Positions 12,830-26,177 are shown, numbered from the stretch's first letter. The stretch is DNA of 64,000 nucleotides from Siphonodentalium dalli (GCA_032622095.1 CP136063.1:271181426-271245425), one strand, 5' to 3'. The notes: a model not told the origin generated them from the sequence alone. Made by a program: numbers and translations.

Positions 12830-13041
12830 GTTTACTTCAAAAGCTGTAATTTTGTTATTGCAAAAGTGGAGACCTACAAAATCTGGCGTGTTTTACTTCA
12901 AAAGCGGAGACCTCACTTTACTACAAAAGCTGGCGATTTTATTACAAAAGTGGTGAGGTACTTCAAAAGCTGGCGTTTTTTACTTCAAAAGTGGAGACCT
13001 ACTTTCAAAAGTGGTCAGTTACTTCAAAAGCTGGCGTAACA
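12830..13041 (+). repeat. 'acttcaaaagctggcg' minisatellite, right stem of left-arm element
   Basis: Inverted mirror of 10481-10675, running to the element end CTGGCGTAACA. Confidence 0.9.
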
Positions 13042-14208
13042 ACCATGACAACAAAAAGCAATTATTAATAGGTTCAATTAGATTATCAAAGAAAGAATAT
13101 ACGCCACTGAAGTATTCCAGTAAATCCCACTTGCGGGTAGATGTTATATGTTATGCACAGCAATTTGAAAGCATGCGATATTTTAAAGGAGACAAGTTTT
13201 GTAATACAGCCTTACGGTTTTGACATACAAATACTCGTATCGACATTGGCAGAATTATCCACCCTGTACTCTTATTCCGCACTGCATGTATGCTTATTTA
13301 GACCCCGCGAGGGTACCTCCAATTTATGCACAGAAGCATTGGCAGCTCAGATTTGAATCATGCGCTGAAAGTGCTGGGATAAATTGATATTCCGTGACTA
13401 TATGGACGATTACGAATATATCAATCCAAGTTGTAACATGGTATTTTAGTTTGATGACACAGACATTTCTCCGAGTGGTCTAGCACATGTAGTACCCTGT
13501 ACGTAACATCCTATAATTATTGTAATATTGAACTTAATGATCAACTTGGTGGTTGCTCCATTACGTGTCACGTACGATCATATTACTGGTCAGTATGATG
13601 GTCAGTCTGATTTCATTGTCACTCAAGTGAAAATTCGGACGACGACGATTCAAGATTTCGTAAGTGGAAGGAGTTCCATACATGTAAGTAAGTATTAAAC
13701 TGGTAGTTAGACTACACATGCTCATATAAATATCCTTGGAAACCATCAATTGCGAAGTAATCGCAGTTGTGTGCACCGGTACATAAAAATAATGGCTGGA
13801 AAGATCACAGGGTAGTCAATCTCAATCTACAATAACATCAATGTCACAATCATCATGTACCGGTGAGGCGACACTGCAATCATGGGAACAATCTATCCAC
13901 GATTTTGTCGGACCCGATTCCTCCACCCGAAAATATCAAAGAAAATGAAATCGACCATATTACACCATACCGTAGATATCTTCGTCTGCACTAGTAACTA
14001 CGCTTAATTGTAAATACATGTTTTTACATTTCGATTCGGGATGCGACAATTGGGGATCAACTAACTCTAATTATTTCGCCATCTCTAGTCATTCCATTAA
14101 TATATATATTTTTTTTGGGTGGAAGAATAAGTTTTATACATGTACTACAGGTACATACATGTATTTAAATCGGGTTTTCCAACTTCCAAGTTCACTATTT
14201 TATTTACA

Positions 14209-14342
14209 TACCCTGCTTGACAAAACAAGTGTCCAATGTCACCGCGGTGTATTTGCCATTCGGCGGCGGTGTCAGAGTTTGGAACTGCAGTTGAGCACCG
14301 CGGCCGAACGGCAAGTACGGTACACCATGGGCGAACGGCAAC
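14209..14342 (+). repeat. CCGCGG MITE, partial copy
   Basis: Begins with the terminal TACCCTGCTTGACAAAAC. It is cut at 14342 by the next copy, so copies nest or abut here. Confidence 0.8.
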
Positions 14343-14721
14343 TACCCTGCTGGACAAAATAAGTGTCGACTTAACTGCGGTGCGGTTAGCGTTGCCACCG
14401 CGGCCAAAATGCAACTACACCGCGGCTCCACCGGCTAACTACAGTTGGGCCGCGGTGTAATTGCCATTCGGCATGGTGTAGTTGCTACGTTGTACTTTCA
14501 TAAAACTGAAAAAAGAGAATACAAACCAGAAATCTAACCACGGTGTACATGCCATTCGACCGCAAGGGTAGTTGCCTTTCGGTCGCAGTGAACTTGCCGT
14601 TTGGCCGCAGTGTACTTGCCGTTCGGCCGCGGTGCTCAACTGCAGTTACAAACTCTGACACCGCAGCCGAACGGCAAATACACCGAGGTGCCAATGGACA
14701 CTTGTTTTGTCCAGCGGGGTA
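14343..14721 (+). repeat. CCGCGG MITE, full-length copy
   Basis: From TACCCTGCTGGACAAAAT to TTTTGTCCAGCGGGGTA, 379 bp. The terminal inverted repeat is about 25 bp, with TA at each edge. The interior is made of imperfect 'ccgcggccgaacggcaagta' units in both directions, with a conserved 'tagatttctggtttgt' core. Confidence 0.88.
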
Positions 14722-14947
14722 CACCGCGGCCGGACCGCATGTACACCATGGTTAGATTTCTGGTTCGTATCATCTTTTTTCAGTTTAATGAACGTACACA
14801 GCGGCAACTACACCATGGCCAAATGGCAAGTACACGGCAACCCAACTGTAGTTAGCCGGTGGAGCCGCGGTGTAGTTTCATTTCAGCCGCGGTGGCAACG
14901 CTAACCGCACCGCGGTTAAGTGGACACTTGTTTTGTCCAGCAGGGTA
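14722..14947 (-). repeat. CCGCGG MITE, truncated copy in opposite orientation
   Basis: Follows the previous copy directly and ends CTTGTTTTGTCCAGCAGGGTA. It carries the 'ggttagatttctggttcg' core but lacks its outer end. Confidence 0.8.
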
Positions 14948-15044
14948 CTGTAGTATGCACATTCCAGCAAACTTTTGTACCAACAGCCACGTACGGTATG
15001 CTTAAGCCTACCAGTCACTGCTATGCGTTCCGGGGCCCCAAGCA

Positions 15045-15362
15045 TACCCCGCTGGACAAAGCAAGTGTCCATTGGTACCGTGGTGTATTTGCCGTTCGGC
15101 CGCGGTGTCAAGAGTTTGTAACTGCAGTTAACGGCAAATTCACTGCGGCCGAACAGCAACTACTAGTACCCTCGTGGCCGAATGACATGTACGTCGTGGT
15201 TAGATTTCTGGTTTGTGTCGTCTTTCGGTTTAATTTTAATGAAAGTACACCACGGCCCAACTGTAGTTAGCTGGTGGAGCCGCGGTGGAGTTGCATTTCG
15301 GCAGCGGTGGCAATGCTAACCACACCGCAGTTAAATGGACAGTTGTTTTATCCAGCAGGGTA
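15045..15362 (-). repeat. CCGCGG MITE, internally deleted copy
   Basis: Bounded by TACCCCGCTGGACAAAGC and TTTTATCCAGCAGGGTA, 318 bp, so shorter than the full-length copies. TA at both edges. Confidence 0.85.
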
Positions 15363-16969
15363 CTATTACTAAAAGGATACAACTGTATTGAGATTGGTCT
15401 GAACGAGATTGGTCTGAGACTGAACGTTCACTACATCATGCATGATGGATTGAATTTGATGCATACTGCATACAGTGTAGTCTATGGCTATGCACTCACC
15501 ATTCGGCTGTTAGTTTAAGCTGGAGTCTTGTTTTAATCCAGAGAACAAATCACACATTGAATGTGACATTCACAATGTCAACAACAGGTCAACGCCAATA
15601 TGAATATTCAATAAAATGATCATCTTCAAGTTCAAGTTGTTGAAATGTTGGCGAAATTGTTGTGTTCTGTGATCACTCTATCGTTGATTTAAGGTCCATG
15701 GTACTGTAATAATTTGCTTGATGTTGTCCTCGGTGTTGACGAAACTGGTTCGTGGGTGAGGTAGAAAATGAAATGCGCTTTCAACTTTGACACTTGATTA
15801 GTTCGAATACTTTTGCATCGCCTACTGATAGTACTGTCGAAAAATTGCGATGTATAACTCCAAATTGATTCATCGTGGTGTTGTTTGAAAATTCGCTGTT
15901 GTTAAATCACACTATAATGATGCCGGTCATTTGGTAGGGACAGTTGAGAATTGAGTTGTTCAACTCGCCTAACAAATCAATGTACAATGTATCTTCGGCA
16001 TTCTGAACTCCTCGACCTGTGACCTCTGGACCAGTTTTGCAACAAGGCTTCGCAAAAGCGGAGCGGAAGTCACGTCATTTTTAACCCATTTTTCTTGTCC
16101 GGATTTTCATCGCGTCGAAATTCTGTTTCATGGTATTGTAAAAATTAATGACGTCATTCACGCCTAAACATGAAAAGCAACAACGCGCCTGCGGTGCGTT
16201 GTGGTTGCTATAATGTGAACAATTCCGAGAAAGGCGCACCGAGCAGACGTGTTTCACTTTCAGTTTCCATATATACACGTAGAAATCCACAGTGGGTTGT
16301 TATATCTTATGTTTAGGCCACTGTTAATTAAATTTCTGTTCAGCGTCAATCGAGATTTCCATATAAGAAAGCGTAATGCGGTGATTATTATAAATATTTC
16401 CAGGGGATCTAGTTTGTGTCAGAATCTCTACTGTGGCTATGCCCATAGCGATGAAAATAATAATGCAGGTGATATATGTATAAGTATAAATATAAAATAC
16501 TGTACCTATTCCTTAAAAATGTATTTAACTGTAGGTATAACAATGTATTTAACTGTATTTAAGGTTAAGGTCCCAGCTTGTGATTGCATGATTGAGATGA
16601 GCCAATTTATCTTTGATTTGCTTACAATCCTGGTATCAGTATATCTCTCGGCTAATCAAAACAATTTTATTGCAATTATCGGATCACAAATATCATGATG
16701 GCACCATCCCTACTAGTAATTGTCAAATGGATTTACATGTAGGAACAGGTATTAACAAAGAAATGTATGCCCTGCATTGTCTGTTTAATGTTATACCGGT
16801 AAACATTCCCCATCAGAAAACTGTAAGTCAAAACATTAACAAGTTGTCAGATTTTGAATAAATTCATGACATGATATACTACTAGTAGTACATGGGATCC
16901 AAGGGCAAGGGGGTTTGAATCTCTAACTATTAATATATTCAATTTCATTGATATTTTTAATATTGACAA

Positions 16970-17029
16970 CGCGACCGAACGGCAAATGCACCGCGGTGCC
17001 AATTGACACTTGTTTTGTCCAGCGGGGTA
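16970..17029 (+). repeat. CCGCGG MITE, terminal fragment
   Basis: Only the last ~60 bp survive, ending CTTGTTTTGTCCAGCGGGGTA. Confidence 0.8.
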
Positions 17030-17494
17030 CAAAATCATGACCTGTACTGACAGTACTCGTACTGGGGTATGCAGGGTTAATAGGTTTGGGTCATGCATGC
17101 ATACTTTACATAGGCCTATATGAATGACATGATTTTGTGTGTCTCAGGGCATATATTTCATCTGATTTTGCGATAATCCATACCCTGTATATACATGTAC
17201 CGGTACATGTACTTTTTCACGAGAATCCAGGGTAATTTGCGAGAATACATGTATATTTGGATTCTCGCATAAATATAAGCCCTGGTTCTTTAAGTTATAT
17301 GAAGGATCCATCCGATCGATGCGACAATTTCTCTGGTGGATTTGTGATTATCGGTGCCTTTTATAAGGCACGTTCCAACTTCCATATTAGTTGTTTTTGA
17401 GATATGACAATCTTCCGAAACATTTGAGCCGTTGTCCGTCTAGTAGCCAGGATGTATACCGGTACGCATTGGTGACCAGCTTTTAGCGGCGTCT

Positions 17495-17720
17495 CTAGAC
17501 GATTATCTTATATCAATCTTGATATTTTGAAACATATGCATTGAACTTGTCATCAATAACTTACCAATACAGTAATGCCCAAAGTAATTGACCACTTAAC
17601 CACACTAGACGATTATCTTATATCAATCTTGATATTTTGAAACATATGTGTTGAACTTGTCATCACTAACTTACGGTACCAATAAAGTAATGCCCAAAGT
17701 AATTGGCCACTTAACCACAT
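17495..17720 (+). repeat. 110-bp direct duplication
   Basis: 'tagacgattatcttatatc' to 'ccacttaaccaca' occurs twice in tandem (about 17495-17605 and 17606-17718) with few differences. The second copy runs into the palindromic MITE. Confidence 0.85.
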
Positions 17721-17864
17721 CATAATTTTGGGTAATTTTTCAGGATTTAGTCGGAAATATGAGAGCTTTCCAATGAATGGCAACAAGCCATATTTCCGAC
17801 TAAATCCTGAAAAATTACCCATAATTCTGCTATGGTTAAGTGGTCAATTACTTTGGGCATTACT
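17684..17864. repeat. palindromic MITE 'AGTAATGCCC' with long hairpin
   Basis: Ends 'agtaatgcccaaagtaattg' and 'caattactttgggcattact'. The stem includes 'caggatttagtcggaaat' facing its complement, so nearly the whole element folds into one hairpin. It belongs to the family at 7871, 28898 and 55917. Confidence 0.88.
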
Positions 17865-20029
17865 AGTACTGTAACACTGGACCAGTCGTAGTGAACCGCA
17901 AATTCATGCTTCTTTATATACAGATGTTCTTCCCATTGTGTTCAGGTCGAGGTCTTTTTTTGCTTGTCCTTTTAATCTGACATCAGTTTTGTCTTAAAGG
18001 TTAGTTGCACATAACCGGCACCAAACATTTTTGATATAAACGACCCCATCGTATGTGACACTATTACCGGTACCTCATTCCGAATATGTAAGTGAACAAT
18101 AAATTGACTATCTTGCATTATTTTTAATAACCGGGGAAAATGCAATACATTTATATAGTTTGTTTCAAAGAAGTCGACCCGAAGACAACAATCATTATCT
18201 GTTCAATGTCGTGGGCATTATTATGCATGAGCACCGGCCCCGTGAACACAAAAATAGCTTGTGGATTTCTTGGTCACGTCGTGCATATAGGTAGGATTTT
18301 CCACGGGAAAGTTGTATCACACAGGTATTCCACTGATGAGGCGTGGCTATGTTTACATCAAAAGCGTGATTTGTGTCAACATTTTGATGTTCTTATTTTA
18401 CAGACATACCCGGTACACATAAAACCTCTGGTAATTATATTTGAATCGATGTTTATACCGGTATGACTTGAAGTTAGATATTTATGGCTTTATACATCAA
18501 TTTAGCAATTTATTTTATATGAATTGAATTCTACTAACTAAAAGAAGACACAGTACGAGATGTTTGTTTAATACAATCGACTCAAACGAGACTATCCATA
18601 ATTAGGCCTCCAAATTTCACAATAATATGATCGTACGTGACACGTAATGGAGCAACCACCAAGTTGATCATTAAGTTCAATATTACAATAATTATAGGAT
18701 GTTACGTACAGGGTACTACATGTGCTAGACCACTCGGTGAAATGTCTGTGTCATCAAACTAAAATACCATGTTACAACTTGGATTGATATATTCGTAATC
18801 GTATATATAGTCACCGAATATCAATTTATCCCAGCACTTTCAACGCATGATTCAAATCTGAGCTGCCAATGCTTCTATGCATAAATTGGAGGTACCCTCG
18901 CGGGGTCTAAATGAGCATACATGCAGTACGGAATAAGAGTACAGGGTGGATAATTCTGCCAATGTCGATACGAGTATACGGGGCGACACGGTAGCAATTC
19001 CCAACATTGCATAAAGTCTGCCTGGAAAGCTTTATTATGTCAATCATATAAATGTCCCAAATTCAGAAATGTTTTGTCGAAAATAGGTTTTACCAAACAG
19101 CAACATCATTTCTTGATCTGAGTAAATAATCCATTTTGATTGACCTTTAGTATATATAGTCTGCCTGGCAATCCCACAGTTTAAATACACATACGGACAC
19201 AAATACATACATAGGGCAGCAAATTAAAACATAATTAAGCATACAAGTATAAGAGTACAGGGTGGACATAGAAGCATACATGTATGCTTATTTATATCCC
19301 CAAGAGCAGTTGGGTGGGCGTACTTAGCAGAGCGGCGCGTACCCCTGTTACGTGTATTTGGTGGAACACTATGTTACATGTAGCAAGCATGCATACGGAC
19401 AAACTTCCGGGAATATCAACAACTCTGAAACGCACTGTGAAATTAAAGAAATAGCCATGAATTAATAGGAGCAATTAACAGATTTGTGAACTGTTATCAC
19501 ATTGCATGTCGCAAGCATACGGACACATCTGCCAATATATCAATACCGCACGCTTGGTATATACGAAAGATAATTATACACAAAATCGCATGCATGTCTT
19601 ATACGGTACTGTCGTCGGTTGATCGGACAAGTGTAATGTCACAAGGATGGCACGATCAGTCAAATTCCCTTAGTGGTATACTTCTCTGATCGCAGAAGTC
19701 TCATAACCTATTGACAGGTAACTTTGTTTGATTGAGGGTTTAACGTCGTTTCAGCCGCTAGGCCATATCACGACTATGTCATTTCCCGCTTGACAGGTAA
19801 CACACATATGCGGTTCTGTGTTTATCTCACACTGAACTGATATAAGTATGCTAAATGATTCCCTCTACATCCCTGACAGAAAGGTGAGTGGTTCAATGTA
19901 AGCGGGAAATTTCAAGTTGGAAACTCATATATTCAACCACACAAATGGAAAATTTAAGCATTTTATAGTGACAATATTTCTTGGGATAATTGTCATATCT
20001 CACAAAATTTAAACGACACCAAATACTCG

Positions 20030-21030
20030 GGCATGTCAGGTAGCGTCGAGAATACTGTAACGGTACCCATTTACTGGCTATGCCACAACCGTAAGGCTGT
20101 ATATTTTAAAACTTTTTTTTACAATTCGTTCCGACACTTATAATTGTACACTGCGCTACTGCCTCAATATAACAGGAATGTCAGATCTATATGCAATATG
20201 CGTTCATTGTGTTGACCAAGGTCGTTAAACTATATGGACGAATCTTCCGGAATATCGATATATCCATGCAACCATGATACATAGATTTAACAACAGAAAA
20301 TGGTAGTAAGGCTGTATTACAAAACTTGTCTCCTTTAAAATATCGCACGATTTCAAATTGCTGTGCATAACATATAACATCTACATGGAAGGGGGATTGA
20401 CTGGAATCCTTCAGTGGCGTATGTTTTTTCTTTGATAATCTAATTGAACCTATTAATAATTGCTTTTTGTTGTCATGGTTCAGGAATTTTAGATAGTGGT
20501 ACGTGTAGGTCAGAACTACTCAACTTTGATGTCCAGTATATAGTTTATTTGAAAATTTTATTTCGCTCGATCACACGCATGTGATATTGCTAATCAGGTT
20601 TTAAAATGGCAACTGATATTCGGACACCTCTGTGTATGCCTTCCCATTTCTAAATCCTCTAGATTATCACCGACCTCACTAACACTTAAAAATTCCAGAA
20701 CCTGGCCCCATGCGTGTGACATGACATAAACACTGTATGATTAATAGTGTGATTAGTATAACATTTGCATACATATTTATATAACATGTGTATATTTGTC
20801 AGCTGTATATATGCTCTTCTAAATTGAGGTTAACAATAAACTTATTGTGAAATTAAGAACTTGCCACGATTGAACTAAGTGCCAGTAACAAATTAAGACT
20901 ATTGTCGTCGTGTATGTCACAAGCATATGGGCGCACGCTTGGTACGAGATAATATACATAACAATAATAATGCATGTTTGTATTCCGATTGTCAGTTTTA
21001 TCGCACGATTGTAATGGCGTGATTGAAAGA
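20030..21030 (+). repeat. tandem-duplicated block holding an empty ZnF-element site
   Basis: 20030-20480 repeats 21050-21510 in direct orientation ('tagcgtcgagaatact', 'tcagtggcgtat', 'ctattaataattgctttttg'). 20480-21030 repeats 24085-24880. The foldback element that separates those two halves in the other copy is absent here, so 20474-20479 (CATGGT) is its empty site. Confidence 0.88.
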
Positions 21031-21769
21031 TTTTTTAATCTGGGTCTCGGTCATACCAGGTAGCGTCGAGAATACTCTAACGGTACCCAATTACTGGCTA
21101 TGTCACAACCGTAAGGCTGTATTTTTTTAAACTGTTTTTACAATTCGTTCCTGCACTTATCATTTTACACTGCGCTACTTCATCAATAAAGGACTGTCCG
21201 ATCAATATGCAAGATGCGTTGATCAATGTCGTTAAACTATATGGACGAATCTTCCGGAATATGATATATACATAGATTTAACAACACAAAATGGTAAATT
21301 TAAGCATTTTACTAACAATATTTGTATGTCAAAACCGTAAGGCTGTATTACAAAACTTGTCTCCTTTAAAATATTGCATGCTTTCAAATTGATGTGCATA
21401 ACATATAACATCTACCTGCAAGAGGGATTGACTGGAATCCTTCAGTGGCGTATATTCTTTCTTTGATAATCTAATTGAACCTATTAATAATTGCTTTTTG
21501 TTGTCATGGTTGTTACGCCAGCTTTTGGAAGTAGGTCTCCACTTTTGAAGTAAAAAACGCCAGCTTTTGAAGTACCTCACCACTTTTGTAATAAAATCGC
21601 CAGCTTTTGTAGTAAAGTGAGGTCTCCGCTTTTGAAGTAAAACACGCCAGCTTTTGTAGGTCTCCACTTTTGTAATAACAAAATTACAGCTTTTGAAGTA
21701 AACTGACTCAATACATTTTGACGGGCGCTGAACGATTTTCATGACAAAGTCAACCCGATAATCCATTGT

Positions 21770-22160
21770 GGCTATCGCCCACACGAGTGTGATGTGGTTT
21801 GAATAGCTTTCAGTCATACCAACACAAGAGAAATCGCAGTCAATCGCCCATACACGTGTGACGTGTACCAAAAGGCACTTAGTGAGTCCGGTTGCGTGAC
21901 AAAAGAATACACACCGGTAATCGACCATACGAGTGTGACGTGGTTTGAATAGCTTTCAGTTAAAATATCACACAGTCAATCGTCCATAAACGTGTGACGT
22001 GTACCAAAAGGTACTTAATGAGTCCGTTCCGTGACAAAATAATCTACACCGGTAATCGACCATACGAGTGTGACGTGGTTTGAATAGCTTTCAGTTAAAC
22101 TATCACAAGACAAATCACATAGTCAATCGCCCATACACGTGTGACGTGTACCAAAAGACT
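21770..22160 (+). pseudogene. decayed C2H2 zinc-finger array, right arm
   Basis: Repeats of 'cgtgtgacgtgtaccaaaag' and 'cgagtgtgacgtggtttgaa' with ~84-bp half-units and disrupted frames. Counterpart of 12390-12760. Confidence 0.62.
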
Positions 22161-23299
22161 TGAGGGACATTTCTGGGTGAACTGTGAACTTGATTTATTA
22201 TAATTTGGCTTCATTAAACGTGAATCGGTGGACGAATTTGCAAGGCTGGTAGATTTAGAGATCTGGTATATTACTAAAACAATAAGACTTTCTTTATAAA
22301 CTACACTTCAAGATTAAACTAATCGCTGAAATATAAGTGCATGAAATATTTCGGATCAGTGACCATTAACAATATAGACTACCAACTAGAATATGTACCT
22401 ACATATATTGTGTTTTGATATGTGTGTTTTGTTGTGTTCTGAGATATCTCAAAATAATTCATCATTGTTTTTATGTTAAGTTATCAGTCCACGAGACACC
22501 TTCCCTGTATATAGTACACCACTTAGTCTGACCCCAATTGATAGGTGCAACATAGCAATAGTAAATATGTATACCATCATATATTGTCTTCATGATAGCA
22601 TATTGATTTAATTTATTGACCATAATAAACAAAAAAGATTTAGATAGCAGAATTGTTGATGTGGATGAGAGGCGACAAGGGATCAAGCTATACAATATTA
22701 TACATAACTATTCAAGAAATATAGCGTCTAAGGGGATGTTAAGGATAAAGTTGACTAATTATTAATTAACTACATCAACAACATCGTTCCATTCATTCTT
22801 AATTTTATTATGCGTTTCATTATGTATTTCTTTGACTGAAAATTGACAATAAAATTATTTGTATTCGTATATTGTGTTGAATAAATTTTGAAAGGAGACT
22901 GAACCTTTGGCATCAAGAACATTGAGACTTGAAAGTTTAACTTTCCCTGTATAGCGATATAATGCCATCGACTCCGTTATTTTATATACTCAATCATCAG
23001 AGGATATGTGAACCCAACGGTTTCCACACAACACATTACTGTGCCCCGTGTTTATAGCTGGCCACGTTTGACGTAGTTCTAATACTTCGGTTATGTGACA
23101 TAATTTCAATGATCGAAATTTGTTGTTAATGTCGCCTTCCAGAGACGAAGCTAATAAACCAAACATTTCCTGCTGTCCCTAAAGCGTCGGCGGATCACCT
23201 AATTCCGAGGGTATGAATATGCAATTAAAAGTGAGGCCAAATATACCAACTATGTTCCGTTGGAACTACTACATCACCTAATTTCGACGAACTATATAT

Positions 23300-23890
23300 G
23301 TTGTCATGTTACTGGACTGACAAAACGTCTTGTCTCACTCAATGTCACATCAAACTTCTTCTGACAAAGGTCGTACTTGTAAGGGCATTCAATGATGTGG
23401 GTTGTCAGGCTGACTGGGAACAATCTTATATACTCGTATGATTGGTCATCTATGTGTGTTAATAAGCTTAGGCAGGAAAACGGACCCACTAATGCCTTTT
23501 GGAACACGTCACAGTTGTATGGGCGATGACGCTGTAAATTATCTTGTGTTGGTATGACTGAAGGCTATTCGAACCACATCACATGCATATGGTCGATTAC
23601 CGGTGTGGATTGTTTTGTCACGGAACCGGACTCACTAAGTGCCTTTTGGTACACGTCACACGTGTATAGGCGATTGACTGATTTATCTTGTGTTGGTATG
23701 ACTGGAGGCTATTCAAACCACGTCACACTCATATGGTCGATTACCGGTGTGTATTATTTTGTCACGCAACCGGACTCACTAAGTGCCTTTTGGTACACGT
23801 CACACGTGTATGGGCGATTGACTGCGATTTCTCGTGTTGGTATGACTGAAAGCTATTCAAACCATGTCACATTCGTATGGTCGATTACAG
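23300..23890 (-). pseudogene. decayed C2H2 zinc-finger array, right arm inverted partner
   Basis: Counterpart of 10676-11225. The minus strand preserves a KYDLCQKKFDVTLSET-like remnant near 23304-23390. The CDLC of the left-arm copy is changed here (YDLC), so one zinc ligand is lost. Confidence 0.65.
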
Positions 23891-26177
23891 GTGTGGAGAC
23901 CTAGTTTGTTTAACTACAAAAGCTGGCGTTTTTTACTTCAAAAGCGGAGACCTCACTTTACTACAAAAACTGGCGATTTTATTACAAAAGTGGTGAGGTA
24001 CTTCAAAAGCTGGCGTTTTTTACTTCAAAGGTGGAGAACTACTTCAAAAGTGGTCATTACTTCAAAAGCTGGCATAACACGTGGTTCAGGAATTTAGTTA
24101 GTGGTACATGCAGGTCAGATAAATTTATAGTAAACATTTGTATAACGTTATCCACTCTGAAGAGGCTCAAAATGGATACATGTATATACATGTACAAGAA
24201 ATAAATATTAATTTAATTTACTTGCTCTTTTCAATTAACTTTCCACGTCAAAATGAGAATCACTCACTTTTGATACATATTATATTGGTGAATTCGATGT
24301 CTGAAACCTTTGTCTAAATTCACTCGAGAATGTAATATGAAGACACACATTCTCAATTTGTTATACTCAACTTTGATGTCCAGTAAATAGTTTATTTGGA
24401 AATTTTATTTCGCTCGATCACACGCATGTGATATTGCTAATCAGGTTTTAAAAGGGCAACTGATATTCGGGCACCTCTGTGTATGCCTTCCCATTTCTAA
24501 ATCCTCTAGATTATCACCAACCTCACTAACACTTAAAACTTGAAAATGTCAGAACCTGGCCGCATGCGTGTGATATAGCATAAACACTGAATGATTAATA
24601 TTGTGATTAGTATAACATTTACATGCATATTTATATAACATGTATATATTTGTCATTTGTATATATACTCTCCTAAATTGAGGTTAATAATAAACTTATT
24701 GTGAAATTAAGAACTTGCCATGATTGAACTAAGTACCAGTAACAAATTAAGACTATTGTCGTTGTGTATGTCACAAGCACATGGGCGCATGCTTGGTATG
24801 AGATAATATACATAACAATAATAATGCATGTTTGTATTCCGGTTGTCAGTTTATCGCACGATTGTAAATGGCGTGATTGAAAGATTTTGGATCGGGGACG
24901 TGGCTAGAATATCTATCATTTAGACTGGCCTCAATCTTTGCAAGAGAAATTTCCAACTGACACCCCCGACGGTTGGAAAATGTCGAACTGATGTCTAAAG
25001 TCGGAAAATATTATTTTCTTAAATTAATAAGCAGTTTTTGGGAGGGGAGGGACCTAGATCATGTCACAAATCTCTACTCTTTTCTACCCACACGGCACGT
25101 AGCCAAAGTAGAGATTCGTGACAATAAATTTCCAACTGATAGCAATTTCATTAAAACAAATTGATATAAAGTAGGAAATATACAAATGTTGTTCTAAAAA
25201 AAAATTCCCATTAATAAATTGTTGGAAAATAAAACTACAAAAACAATTGCAACCTACTGTTCCGTCAGACATGAAATTTCCAACTATTGAAAAATTTGAC
25301 CTGAGTTGGGGACATCGACATCGCCATGTCCCTGCTTGGCCTATCAAATGTCCTTCCGTTATTACAGGAGTGTCAACTTTTCCACCAGTAACTTACATGA
25401 GTGGTTGTATTTGTGATTTGATAGAACACCATCTCCCAAGCCCCCCCCCCCAATCATGTCGACATTTGTATAAGATGTGTTTTGCCTAACACTGTGCTTT
25501 AAAAATCAATGAAATCGCAAAATTTGTATTTGAAAACACATATACTTAACCACAAAACTGGAAATTTTAATAATTTTTGTGATATTATTTGTCTTGGGAT
25601 AAGTTCCATATATGCTTAAACTTAACAGACACCATACACCACCAGTAGTTTTACAGGACAAAACAATGTTATACAAATGTATGTAGCGAGCATATGGACA
25701 AACTTCTCAACACACTCTGTATCCTGGAACATGACAAACATAGCAAGAAATTACCAGTTACACTTTCTTTTAAAAATGACACCACCGGGCATGTCATTCT
25801 AATAATAAAATAATCCACTGTGATATTATGGTTGTTGGTGAATTTGGATTTAGTTAAAAATATTATGTTCACATAGTTGGCACCAATATTTTATTAATCA
25901 GAAGGCAATTACATCACGGTGGAGTCTTCGGGTCTTCTTTGGTTACCAGTGCACTTTCTGTTAGACATACACCTTCGCGTGTAACGTATGGCGCTTTCCA
26001 AACATACATGTATATAAGATTGTTCTATGCCATGATAAGATTTGTTGCACAGGAGAAATAAATCTGCATCAGCTTCATGGAGTGAATTCCTTAGTGACTA
26101 CAGATTCAAGAATCACTATACAGTGTACAAATGGGTTTTCCCCCAAAGACATCCATTGCACTCTTGAAAAACTCAAA

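Larger units (their letters stand above)
10476..13041. mobile_element. ZnF foldback element, left-arm copy, 6-bp TSD
   Basis: Terminal inverted repeats begin TGTTACGCCAGCTTTTGAAG, and the element is flanked on both sides by ACCATG (10470-10475 and 13042-13047). Its 2,566 bp closely match the 2,569-bp right-arm copy. Each stem has an outer minisatellite of 'acttcaaaagctggcg' and an inner decayed C2H2 zinc-finger array; a ~1.1-kb loop lies between (about 11230-12390). An empty site in the same window (20474-20479) confirms the ends. No transposase is visible, so it is non-autonomous. The superfamily is undetermined; 6-bp duplications occur in Polinton and Dada elements among others. Confidence 0.88.
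6048..13586 (+). repeat. left arm of giant inverted duplication
   Basis: Read in reverse complement, this arm matches 18626-31385. Paired landmarks include 6058 'ggccaaaacaaaatgaatgc' with about 31355-31376, 8405-8470 with 26060-26120, 9080-9140 with 25395-25440, 11000-12280 with 22270-23530, and 13480-13586 with 18626-18720. Over 8860-8950 against 25580-25670 I count about 2 differences in 92 bases. Other stretches differ more and carry indels. No intact gene was found in the arm; its open frames are shadows of repeats. Confidence 0.93.
13587..18625. other. loop between arms of the giant inverted duplication
   Basis: Single-copy relative to the two arms. It contains a cluster of CCGCGG MITEs (14209-15362, 16970-17029), a 110-bp direct repeat with palindromic MITEs (17495-17864), and otherwise AT-rich DNA. 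I recognise no gene. An open frame at 18140-18466 has no domain I can name. Confidence 0.6.
21511..24079. mobile_element. ZnF foldback element, right-arm copy
   Basis: 2,569 bp with the same ends as the left-arm element (TGTTACGCCAGCTTTTG; GGCATAACA). Flanks are CATGGT (21505-21510) and CGTGGT (24080-24085), a 6-bp duplication with one change. The stems hold the 'acttcaaaagctggcg' minisatellite and zinc-finger remnants (21770-22160 and 23300-23890). The best-preserved finger remnant is on the minus strand at about 23304-23390. Confidence 0.88.

Noticed and set aside
21329-21928. 199-codon minus-strand open frame
   Set aside because: Spans the 'acttcaaaagctggcg' minisatellite and a finger remnant. 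The mirrored left-arm copy is broken, so no selection is evident.
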